Assembly (NCBI GenBank): GCA_964397555.1
Contig: CAYNJF010000077.1
Span: 1-8,555, forward strand
Reading direction: 5' to 3'
Source of the DNA: CAYNJF01 sp964397555
Lineage (GTDB): Bacteria > Pseudomonadota > Gammaproteobacteria > Berkiellales > Berkiellaceae
DNA length: 8,555 nucleotides
Part shown: in pieces, positions 1 through 5,306 of the stretch
Position numbering within the stretch: the first letter of the stretch is position 1
Layout: every line of letters starts with the position of its first letter
The notes under the pieces: generated by a model
Told to the model about the DNA's origin: nothing
Database searches by the model: none
The model's input: only the letters and a program-made list of their open reading frames with translations
Program-made: the position numbers and the translations under genes

Positions 1-699
1 ACGTAATCCTTCGATGCGTAAGTAATGACGACACAGTACCCACTCTTGAGATAAGGCCACTAAAGAGCCCGTTTCTTTGAGCGTCGCGCGAAAAAGCTCT
101 GAAAGATCTTCAACCGCCTGTTCGGCTAACGCCGGCTTGCAACTGATTAATGAGGCAATGATGTTCATGCTGTTGAACAAAAAGTGGGGCCGTATTCTGG
201 ATTGAAGCGCTTGGACTCGAGCCTCAGATTCAAGCTCAATGCGCTCTTTCCACTGAGCTTGCATATAAAAATAACGAAGGGCAACTAAAGAAATGATCGC
301 GCTGATGGTCAAGCAGCGAAACATGAACTCACCCACGGTCTCTTCATTGTCACCCCACTGATAATCAAAGGTGACGATAAAATAGTTCGCCGCGTAAGAC
401 ACCAACCCTGTGATGAGCATGATGATGAAGTAGGCCGCCACCAGCGACCAGACTAAAGGCAGCTTCGCGAGTGCTTTTCGAGACATGCAAAGGACTGCCG
501 CACTCCCTAAGGCAATCCACTGGACAAAAATCGACAATAAGCCAAGCTCATCCCAAGACTCGTGGATTTTATCCCCCGTGGCCAAGATCATGACGATCGC
601 AAGCAGCTCGGCTCCGATGGTTAAAATGAATAGAGGCTTGATGCCACAAAAGTTGGGCAAAAAGGCTTCGCTTTGTTTTTTTTGACCGAGAAGTCCCAC
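1..699 (-). CDS. AlgZ/FimS (LytS)-type sensor histidine kinase, N-terminal part (cut by window edge)
   Basis: Inner-membrane sensor kinase; the reading frame stays open to the left edge, so 233 codons are visible and the ATP-binding domain is missing. After a short cytoplasmic start with the family-typical FLPNFC segment (residues 13-18) come four hydrophobic stretches near residues 22-40, 53-71, 83-109 and 128-146. A linker follows, then the phosphoacceptor box RIRPHFLFNSMN with His172, the hallmark of the LytS/AlgZ (His_kinase) family. The GTG at 699 is the likely start: an in-frame TAA lies only four codons upstream (CTG, GAA, AAA, TTA between) and GGAAAA precedes the GTG. Relatives act with a LytTR-type regulator (AlgR); the partner would lie beyond the left edge. 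The AlgZ reading is supported by Rsd/AlgQ and AlgP-like genes in the same window. The sensed signal cannot be inferred. Confidence 0.88.
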   Translation of the reverse strand, partial: MGLLGQKKQSEAFLPNFCGIKPLFILTIGAELLAIVMILATGDKIHESWDELGLLSIFVQWIALGSAAVLCMSRKALAKLPLVWSLVAAYFIIMLITGLVSYAANYFIVTFDYQWGDNEETVGEFMFRCLTISAIISLVALRYFYMQAQWKERIELESEARVQALQSRIRPHFLFNSMNIIASLISCKPALAEQAVEDLSELFRATLKETGSLVALSQEWVLCRHYLRIEGLR

Positions 700-755
700 T
701 AATTTTTCCAGTTAGTCTTGGCGGATCACGTTAATATTAAGTGTAGTAGCTAAAC

Positions 756-1409
756 TTAATTTAATGGGAGCTTACTGGATAGCCATGCACTGATCGCTTG
801 GATCTGAGGGACACATACCTCATGGGCCATTGGGTACTCCTCAAAGGACACGCTTGCATCAATGGACTCAAGCTTTTGAGCGCTAAGCTTGGCCCAGCGC
901 ATGGGCACCACCTCGTCTAGGGTGCCATGGGTCATAAAGATAGGCCCGTGAGGCTTTTTCGCTTCATCAAAGTGATTGGGGCACGGTAAATAGCCGGAGA
1001 GCACGCAACACGTTGCTAGAGGAATGTCGCAAGTTAAGCTGGTATACAAGGCCAGTGCACCGCCTTGGGAAAAACCGACAAGCGCGATGTTGGAGGCGGG
1101 TATGCCGTGCGCAATTTCTTGCTCAATGATCCCTTTGATCCAGTTTCGTGCTTTCGTTAGCCCATCAAAGTCTTCACGAGCCTGGGCATCTAAGCCTCGA
1201 ATGTCGTACCAAGAAGGCATGACCATACCTCCATTCAAAGTGACTGGCATCTGAGGAGCATGGGGCAAAATAAAGCGAGTGTGCTCAAGACCCAACATAG
1301 GGCATACCTCTTCGAAGTCGTGCCCGTTTGCCCCGAGCCCATGCAACCATATCACCGTGCGTTGATGCGTTTGGGGTTCTTGAATAATCGCCTCTAATGT
1401 ATTTGACAT
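756..1409 (-). CDS. Carboxylesterase / acyl-protein thioesterase-like alpha/beta hydrolase
   Basis: Soluble serine hydrolase of the phospholipase/carboxylesterase (Abhydrolase_2) family, 217 residues, full length for the group (bacterial esterase II, eukaryotic acyl-protein thioesterase 1). An HGLGANGHDF oxyanion-hole segment lies at residues 23-32 and the nucleophile elbow GFSQGG at 112-117 with Ser114. The acid is probably Asp165 in HGTLDEVVP and the base His196 in MAHEV, which completes the triad. No signal peptide is seen, so it is probably cytoplasmic. A purine-rich AAGAGAGAG lies just upstream of the ATG. It is followed after 56 bases by the sensor kinase on the same strand and is divergent from the lptM-lysA operon. 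The natural substrate (short-chain esters, lysophospholipids or acyl-proteins) cannot be told from sequence. Confidence 0.9.
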   Translation of the reverse strand: MSNTLEAIIQEPQTHQRTVIWLHGLGANGHDFEEVCPMLGLEHTRFILPHAPQMPVTLNGGMVMPSWYDIRGLDAQAREDFDGLTKARNWIKGIIEQEIAHGIPASNIALVGFSQGGALALYTSLTCDIPLATCCVLSGYLPCPNHFDEAKKPHGPIFMTHGTLDEVVPMRWAKLSAQKLESIDASVSFEEYPMAHEVCVPQIQAISAWLSSKLPLN

Positions 1410-1446
1410 GACTCTCTCTTATGTTTTAGAACCAATAGGTTTACAC

Positions 1447-1472
1447 TATGATTTTGTTTGAGGGTTAACCCT
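1447..1472 (+). promoter_or_regulatory. Putative -10 and palindromic leader of the lptM-lysA operon
   Basis: TATGAT at 1447-1452 matches the sigma70 -10 hexamer at five of six bases; no good -35 is seen 17 bases upstream. The perfect 12-base palindrome AGGGTTAACCCT (1461-1472) ends at the base before the lptM ATG and contains most of its ribosome-binding sequence GAGGG (1460-1464). It could be an operator or a small hairpin that hides the ribosome site. Inference from sequence only. Confidence 0.35.
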
Positions 1473-1577
1473 ATGCGCCGATGGTTTCTTGTTTTAGCAA
1501 TCGTTTGCACGTGCGTCTACGGCTGTGGTCAAAAAGGCCCATTATACTTACCAAGTGAGCAACATGGATCATTTTAA
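1473..1577 (+). CDS. lptM: LptM-like small lipoprotein (YifL family, LPS-translocon maturation)
   Basis: A 34-residue lipoprotein gene. Residues 1-17 form a signal peptide (MRRW, then a hydrophobic run) with lipobox VYGC and the acylated cysteine at position 18. The mature part starts with C-GQKGPLYLP, the conserved signature of the LptM/YifL family (CG-KGPLY-P); only seven residues follow. In E. coli, LptM is an outer-membrane lipoprotein that binds the LptD-LptE LPS translocon and promotes correct disulfide formation in LptD. The Shine-Dalgarno GAGGG lies eight bases before the ATG. The stop overlaps the start of lysA by 14 bases, suggesting coupled translation. E. coli lptM (yifL) likewise lies just upstream of dapF, which supports the call. 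The tail is much shorter than in E. coli, leaving essentially the core motif. Confidence 0.85.
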   Translation: MRRWFLVLAIVCTCVYGCGQKGPLYLPSEQHGSF

Positions 1578-2850
1578 TTTTAATCATGAGTCGCTCTGTT
1601 GTGAGCAAGTCCCAGTTGAACAAATTGCTCAGCAATTTGGCACGCCTTTGTATGTGTATTCAAAGGCGACCTTGACTCGTCATTTCAATGCCTTCAAAGA
1701 CGCATTAGCGTCAAGAAAACACCATATTTGTTATGCGGTCAAAGCCAACTCCAATTTAAGCGTTCTCCATACCCTAGCCTCTTTGGGGTCAGGCTTTGAC
1801 ATTGTGTCAGGTGGGGAGTTAAAGCGTGTTGAGTTAGCCGGTGGTGATCCTAGTAAGACTATTTTTAGTGGGGTTGGCAAACAAACGCATGAAATCGAAC
1901 AAGCTATTGCTGCCAACATCCTTTGCTTTAATGTTGAGTCGTCTCATGAACTTGAGATGATCGCTCAAACGGCCTCAACCATGAATCGAAAAGCCCCGAT
2001 CGCTATCCGAGTAAACCCAAACATCGATCCTGAGTCTCACCCTTATATCTCAACAGGGCTTAAAGACAACAAGTTTGGTGTCGATTGGAAGACGGCCTTG
2101 CAACTTTATCAAAAAGCAAAAGTCCATCCTCACCTTGAAGTCAAAGGGATCTCAAGTCATATCGGCTCGCAAATTACCACAACCGCCCCTTTTGTCGAAA
2201 TGACCAAAAAGCTCAGAGGCATGATCAATGAGCTTAAAGATCAAGACATTACCCTGTCTTTGGTTGACTTAGGCGGAGGCTTAGGCGTGCCCTACCAACA
2301 TGAAAACCCGCCAAGCCCAAAAGACTATATCGAGAAAGCAGCCCCCATTTTAGATGACTTGAACGCCACTTTGATCGTCGAACCAGGTCGAGCAATCAGT
2401 GCCAATGCCGGCGTCTTACTCACCCGAGCGTTGAACATAAAACCCTCGGGCGATAAAGTGTTTTGCATCGTGGATGCGGCCATGAATGACTTAATGAGGC
2501 CCTCGCTTTATGGGGCTTACCAGGAAATAGTCAATGCAACAATCACCGATCAAACACCCGTCTTAATGGATGTTGTCGGGCCGGTATGCGAAAGTGGCGA
2601 TTTTTTAGGGAAAGAGCGACTGTTGGATGCTCGTGTTGGCGATTTACTGGCCGTAAGAGGCTCCGGTGCTTACGGATTTACCATGAGCTCAAATTACAAC
2701 ACTCGAGCTCGAGCCGCTGAGGTCATGGTGGATGGAGAGCACGTTTGTTTGATTCGTGCCCGCGAAAACCTGGAGTCACTCGTGGCACTCGAAGTCCCTT
2801 ATCTAAATCAAGAGCCTAGCTCACCACCCGTTGAAGGCCTCTCTGAATAA
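1564..2850 (+). CDS. lysA: Diaminopimelate decarboxylase
   Basis: PLP enzyme that decarboxylates meso-diaminopimelate to L-lysine, the last step of lysine synthesis; cytoplasmic. It has 428 residues from the ATG at 1564, close to the usual 420. An alanine-racemase-like barrel carries the PLP lysine in YAVKAN (Lys60), then HIGSQ (about 199), the glycine-rich GGGLGVPY (about 238-245) and EPGRAI (about 273-278). The C-terminal domain has the active-site CESGDFLG (Cys342) and GAYGFTMSSNYN. An upstream GTG at 1525 keeps the frame open but would lie inside lptM and adds 13 residues unlike the family, so ATG 1564, with GTGAG a few bases before it, is preferred. It overlaps lptM by 14 bases and is followed 78 bases later by dapF, which supplies its substrate. 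Confidence 0.97.
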   Translation: MDHFNFNHESLCCEQVPVEQIAQQFGTPLYVYSKATLTRHFNAFKDALASRKHHICYAVKANSNLSVLHTLASLGSGFDIVSGGELKRVELAGGDPSKTIFSGVGKQTHEIEQAIAANILCFNVESSHELEMIAQTASTMNRKAPIAIRVNPNIDPESHPYISTGLKDNKFGVDWKTALQLYQKAKVHPHLEVKGISSHIGSQITTTAPFVEMTKKLRGMINELKDQDITLSLVDLGGGLGVPYQHENPPSPKDYIEKAAPILDDLNATLIVEPGRAISANAGVLLTRALNIKPSGDKVFCIVDAAMNDLMRPSLYGAYQEIVNATITDQTPVLMDVVGPVCESGDFLGKERLLDARVGDLLAVRGSGAYGFTMSSNYNTRARAAEVMVDGEHVCLIRARENLESLVALEVPYLNQEPSSPPVEGLSE

Positions 2851-2917
2851 ACAAGCGGCGTCACTGGATTTCATGAGGGGATAAGCTATACACTTATATT
2901 AAGATGAGAGTAATAGT

Positions 2918-2932
2918 ATGTCCCCCACATGA
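2918..2932 (+). promoter_or_regulatory. Four-codon leader ORF overlapping the dapF start
   Basis: ATG at 2918 opens a frame coding M-S-P-T that ends in the TGA at 2930-2932. The dapF ATG sits at 2929, giving an ATGA overlap. GAGAG about eight bases before the mini-ORF is the best ribosome-binding sequence here, while dapF itself is preceded only by pyrimidines. Reinitiation from the mini-ORF may therefore start dapF. This is an inference. Confidence 0.35.
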
Positions 2933-3798
2933 AAAAGAGCATTCGCTTTGCCAAGATGCATGGTCTTGGCAACGATTTTGTCGTGATCGATTGCGTCACC
3001 CAAAATATTCATCTAACTCCCAAACTAATCAGAGCCATATCTGATCGCCATTTTGGGATAGGTTGTGATCAGGTTTTGTTGGTTGAGCCGCCCACGCTCC
3101 AACAAGAGGATTTTTTCTACCGTATTTACAATGCCGACGGCAGTGAGGCCGAGCAATGTGGCAACGGAGCCCGCTGCATTGGCCGCTTCATCAAAGATGA
3201 GGGACTCTTTCATCGCAACCATATGAACGTGGGGACCAAAAAAGGCCCCATGAGCATTGAGGTTGAATCCGATGGGCAAGTCACGGTCACCTTAGGCCCA
3301 CCGAAATTTGAACCCAAAGACGTACCGGTTAAAGCGCTCAGACAAAACCAACAAGAAAAGTACGCCATAACGATAGACGGGAAACAAAAGGACGTGAGTG
3401 TCCTTTCTTTAGGCAACCCTCACTGCGTTTTTTTTGTGCCTTCGATCAAGGATGCTCCCGTTGAAGAGCTTGGCAAAAAGCTTCAAAAGAATTCAGCGTT
3501 TCAAAAAGGGGTGAATGTTGGCTTTGTGCAGGTACTTGCAAGAAACCACATCAAGCTGCGAGTCTTCGAACGGGGTGTTGGCGAGACCTTTGCCTGCGGC
3601 TCAGGGGCCACAGCGGCCGTGATTGCCGGCATTTTAAAAGACGAGCTGGGTGAGCAAGTCAAAGTGGATATGAAAGGTGGCTCTGTGTTGGTTCGATGGC
3701 CTAAGTCTGGGCCGGCTTTTCTAACAGGGGCTACGTTTCGAGTTTATGATGGAGTGTTCAGCGCCTTCGATGAGCCCAAAAACCAACGACATTCGTGA
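2929..3798 (+). CDS. dapF: Diaminopimelate epimerase
   Basis: Cofactor-independent epimerase converting LL- to meso-diaminopimelate, used for peptidoglycan cross-links and by LysA; cytoplasmic. It has 289 residues, slightly longer than the typical 274. Two mirror-image domains each carry a catalytic cysteine: Cys77 in EQCGNGARC and Cys223 in ACGSGATA. HGLGNDFVVID at the N terminus and the GNPHCVFF segment are also typical. An in-frame TAG shortly upstream (2914-2916) makes ATG 2929 the only reasonable start. The last dozen residues (FDEPKNQRHS) extend past the usual end and are encoded in the overlap with the next gene. The adjacent lysA and DUF484 genes match the conserved order around dapF in gammaproteobacteria. 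Confidence 0.97.
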   Translation: MKKSIRFAKMHGLGNDFVVIDCVTQNIHLTPKLIRAISDRHFGIGCDQVLLVEPPTLQQEDFFYRIYNADGSEAEQCGNGARCIGRFIKDEGLFHRNHMNVGTKKGPMSIEVESDGQVTVTLGPPKFEPKDVPVKALRQNQQEKYAITIDGKQKDVSVLSLGNPHCVFFVPSIKDAPVEELGKKLQKNSAFQKGVNVGFVQVLARNHIKLRVFERGVGETFACGSGATAAVIAGILKDELGEQVKVDMKGGSVLVRWPKSGPAFLTGATFRVYDGVFSAFDEPKNQRHS

Positions 3799-4342
3799 TG
3801 CGAGAATAAAAAAGCTTGAGCAAGCTCATCTTGATGCTCAATCGCAATTGATGAGCTTGTTAACCTATGCTCGAACCCAACATCAAGCCATGCGCTTCAT
3901 GCATGTCCTAGGCACTCAGCTTCTCAAAAATACCACTTTGGAGGAGAGCGTTGAAGTCGTGGATGATTTGTTGGCTCCGCTTCATACTCGATGGGCCTTT
4001 CATCATACCAAACGGGTAAGTGACCCATCGATACAAGCCTTTAAATCGTTCTCTTCACACATGAGTCATCGCTTTTTGCATGATTGGTACGAGCATAAAA
4101 CCACGCTCTTTAGCGCCCCAAGCCAAGCCTTAGTCGAGTGGTGCTTTGCTCGAGCTCTTCCGATAAATCATCTGTTGGTTGTCCCCAATGATCCCCTTAT
4201 GGAACAAGGGTTCTTAGTGCTAGGCTTTGAGGACGAGGATTTATCGTTTTTACAGCCCTTTTGGACCTACATGAGCGAATGTCTTCATCAGCTTCTTTTG
4301 AGACAACATTTGAACCGTCCCCAATGGAGAACTTCTGGATGA
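3770..4342 (+). CDS. DUF484 family protein (GAF-like)
   Basis: Protein of unknown function, about 190 residues, assigned to the DUF484 family (E. coli YigA) from layout and position. The N-terminal part is an amphipathic, probably coiled helix (KKLEQAHLDAQSQ..., then LLTYARTQHQAM). A LLKNTTLEESVEVV segment and a GAF-like remainder follow, ending in FLVLGFEDEDLSFLQPFWTYMSECLHQLL. No catalytic motif or membrane segment is seen. In E. coli the same gene lies between dapF and xerC; here it follows dapF directly but is followed by dsbB. The start is uncertain: ATG 3770 gives a 29-base overlap with dapF, and an in-frame ATG at 3746 is possible. The sequence is divergent and somewhat shorter than typical members, so the family call is less certain than the reading frame. 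Confidence 0.72.
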   Translation: MSPKTNDIRDARIKKLEQAHLDAQSQLMSLLTYARTQHQAMRFMHVLGTQLLKNTTLEESVEVVDDLLAPLHTRWAFHHTKRVSDPSIQAFKSFSSHMSHRFLHDWYEHKTTLFSAPSQALVEWCFARALPINHLLVVPNDPLMEQGFLVLGFEDEDLSFLQPFWTYMSECLHQLLLRQHLNRPQWRTSG

Positions 4343-4824
4343 AAAGAACCCCTTATGCAATTGGGTTACTGTTGTGCCTTTGCGCCCTTAGCGTGGCCTT
4401 AGGGTTAGAGCACCTTGGGGGTTTAGATCCATGCCCATTGTGCATTCTCTCTCGAGTGATGGTCTTCGCTTTGGTGCCTTTGTTTGTCCTGGGCTTGTGT
4501 CTAAATCCTAAAATCAAAGGGCGTTACCTGCTGGCCGGTGTCGGCGTGTTTACCACATTGATTGGAGTCGGACTTAATGTAAGGCATTTATATTTGCAAT
4601 CGCTTCCCAAAGAATTAGCACCGGCTTGTGGTCCATCTTTGGACTATCTGATCCAGGTACTAACCCCATTTGAAGTGCTTACCACGATTTTACAAGGCTC
4701 AGGAGAGTGTGCCCAAGTCCAATGGACGTTCTTAGGTCTTAGCCTACCGGCATGGACACTCGCGTTTTTCTTGATGATATTGATCACGTGGATTTGGGTG
4801 CTTCGAGGCGAAAAAAAAGGGTAG
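4339..4824 (+). CDS. dsbB: Disulfide bond formation protein B
   Basis: Inner-membrane quinone reductase that re-oxidises periplasmic DsbA, passing electrons to the respiratory chain. It has 161 residues from ATG 4339, near the usual 165-180. Four membrane helices lie at about 7-24, 39-56, 62-82 and 137-155. The first redox pair is Cys32-Cys35 in DPCPLCILSR; the second is Cys97 (PACGPSLDY) and Cys124 (GECAQVQW) in the second periplasmic loop, followed by the family-typical GLSLPAWTL. The ATG shares an ATGA with the DUF484 stop and has GGAG (4326-4329) nine bases upstream, so it is preferred over the in-frame ATG 4324. Its stop lies inside the hairpin of a minus-strand terminator. Pseudomonas also has a dsbB paralogue next to algQ. 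Confidence 0.95.
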   Translation: MKRTPYAIGLLLCLCALSVALGLEHLGGLDPCPLCILSRVMVFALVPLFVLGLCLNPKIKGRYLLAGVGVFTTLIGVGLNVRHLYLQSLPKELAPACGPSLDYLIQVLTPFEVLTTILQGSGECAQVQWTFLGLSLPAWTLAFFLMILITWIWVLRGEKKG

Positions 4825-4840
4825 CCTAGGTGGCTACCCT
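4811..4840 (-). terminator. Rho-independent terminator of the minus-strand RNA
   Basis: GGGTAGCC (4819-4826) pairs perfectly with GGCTACCC (4832-4839) around a five-base loop, and one more A-T pair makes nine. On the minus strand eight T follow (4818-4811). On the plus strand there is no T tract, so it serves leftward transcription. The T tract is the complement of the last lysine codons of dsbB. Confidence 0.85.
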
Positions 4841-5072
4841 CAGCACTTAGTGCTATCAACCCACCAGCAACGCACCCTTACAAGAATATCAAGTCTCATC
4901 CATCAAACTTGTTGGCGATCCATGCCAAATCCTTGCAATCCTTGTTCAAACTTACAATGTAAGCCGGCACTCCCTTGCCCAGTGCGTGCCACGATCCTTG
5001 TGGCTTTGCTGGCTCCCGTACCGCTCCGTTGATACGGGAATAACTTCACTGTAACAAACGAACCAACTAAAA
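4811..5072 (-). ncRNA. Candidate CsrB/RsmY/RsmZ-family CsrA-sequestering small RNA
   Basis: No plausible protein gene covers this stretch. Read on the minus strand it holds eight GGA motifs and a row of perfect hairpins before the terminator. The GGA lies in the loop of the hairpins at 5014-5039 (7-bp stem, CAACGGAG in the loop), 4988-5004 (GCCAC/GTGGC, loop AAGGATC), 4912-4928 (TTGGC/GCCAA, loop ATGGATC) and 4890-4911 (CAAGT/ACTTG, loop with GATGGATG). CAAGGGA lies at the loop edge of the 4967-4985 hairpin, and two CAAGGAT lie unpaired at 4929-4944. ACAAGGAT occurs twice, matching the core of the known CsrA site ACARGGAU. Such RNAs bind several CsrA/RsmA dimers and relieve translational repression. 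About 260 nt is nearer CsrB/CsrC than RsmY/RsmZ in size. The 5' end is estimated from a TTGACA at 5106-5101 and is uncertain. Confidence 0.75.
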
Positions 5073-5077
5073 CAAGG

Positions 5078-5106
5078 CCCTAATCGATCGCATAATTTAA
5101 TGTCAA
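5078..5106 (-). promoter_or_regulatory. Putative promoter of the small RNA
   Basis: On the minus strand a perfect -35 TTGACA lies at 5106-5101. Seventeen bases on is TTAGGG (5083-5078), a poor -10. This fits a promoter that needs an activator, or the true -10 lies slightly elsewhere. Transcription would begin near 5072. Confidence 0.4.
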
Positions 5107-5109
5107 CTC

Positions 5110-5118
5110 TGTGGAAAA
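5110..5118 (-). promoter_or_regulatory. Near-consensus DnaA box
   Basis: TTTTCCACA on the minus strand, eight of nine bases to TTATNCACA. It lies just upstream of the -35 of the small RNA and has the same orientation as the perfect box at 5165-5173. A weaker TTATACATT (5129-5121) lies between them. Confidence 0.4.
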
Positions 5119-5147
5119 GAAATGTATAAACAACTTTATATCATAAA

Positions 5148-5160
5148 TATCAACAATTTA
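5148..5160 (+). promoter_or_regulatory. IHF binding site (consensus match)
   Basis: TATCAACAATTTA matches the IHF consensus WATCAANNNNTTR at every fixed position and sits in an AT-rich stretch. It lies between the GacA/LetA-type box (5224-5241) and the putative small-RNA promoter, where IHF bending could bring a distant activator to the polymerase. IHF control of rsm RNA genes is known in Legionella and Pseudomonas; its use here is inferred. Confidence 0.6.
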
Positions 5161-5164
5161 AGCC

Positions 5165-5173
5165 TGTGGATAA
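5165..5173 (-). promoter_or_regulatory. DnaA box
   Basis: TTATCCACA on the minus strand is a perfect match to the high-affinity DnaA box. It lies in an intergenic region rich in GATC sites. It may serve DnaA-dependent regulation or mark an origin-like element. Confidence 0.55.
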
Positions 5174-5223
5174 CTTTTGGGTCGATGATCTCTTAGCCGT
5201 GTCGATCGATTTGTTGGCACGGG

Positions 5224-5241
5224 TTTAAGAAATCTCTTACG
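5224..5241. promoter_or_regulatory. GacA/LetA-type activator box
   Basis: TTTAAG-N6-CTTACG matches the Pseudomonas GacA upstream activating sequence TGTAAG-N6-CTTACA at 10 of 12 bases. Its core also matches the Legionella LetA box TNAGAAATTTCTNA at 11 of 12 fixed bases. Its centre is about 160 bases upstream of the estimated small-RNA start, as expected for an rsm gene, and about 130 bases upstream of the rsd start codon on the other side. A partial copy, ATCTCTTA, recurs at 5188-5195. Confidence 0.65.
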
Positions 5242-5267
5242 TAACCCTGCGATCGGATCTCACTTCA

Positions 5268-5306
5268 GGTCAAAACTTGACTTGGCGCGGTTTGGAGCTT
5301 TAATTA
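5268..5306 (+). promoter_or_regulatory. Putative rsd promoter with overlapping palindrome
   Basis: TTGACT at 5277-5282 is a good -35; TTAATT (5300-5305) or TAATTA (5301-5306) at 17-18 bases is a weak -10. The -35 forms the right arm of the perfect inverted repeat GTCAA-AAC-TTGAC (5269-5281), which could be an operator. Sequence inspection only. Confidence 0.35.

Noticed and set aside
485..685. Plus-strand open frame of 66 codons at the left end
   Set aside because: Antisense to the membrane part of the AlgZ-type kinase, whose frame is supported by the H-box and membrane helices.
736..760. AT-rich inverted repeat ATTAAGT/ACTTAAT between the esterase and kinase genes
   Set aside because: Only seven A/T-rich pairs with an 11-base loop and no T tract; too weak to call a terminator or operator.
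1403..1408. TTGACA on the plus strand at the start of the esterase gene
   Set aside because: No -10 at a proper distance (TTAGAA at best); it is the complement of the codons around the esterase ATG.
2887..2900. TATACA and TATATT between lysA and dapF as a separate dapF promoter
   Set aside because: Good -10-like hexamers, but nothing resembling a -35 at 16-18 bases; chance matches are common in this AT-rich gap.
4850..5032. Plus-strand open frame of 60 codons from GTG between dsbB and rsd
   Set aside because: Cysteine/proline-rich with no recognisable motif and no ribosome-binding sequence; it lies across the hairpins of the small RNA and is best seen as its antisense shadow.
4904..5060. 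Minus-strand open frame inside the small-RNA region (reads ...GKGVPAYIVSLNKDCKDLAW...)
   Set aside because: It has no ATG, GTG or TTG start with a ribosome site near its beginning and no family resemblance; the GGA-loop hairpins and terminator explain the sequence better.
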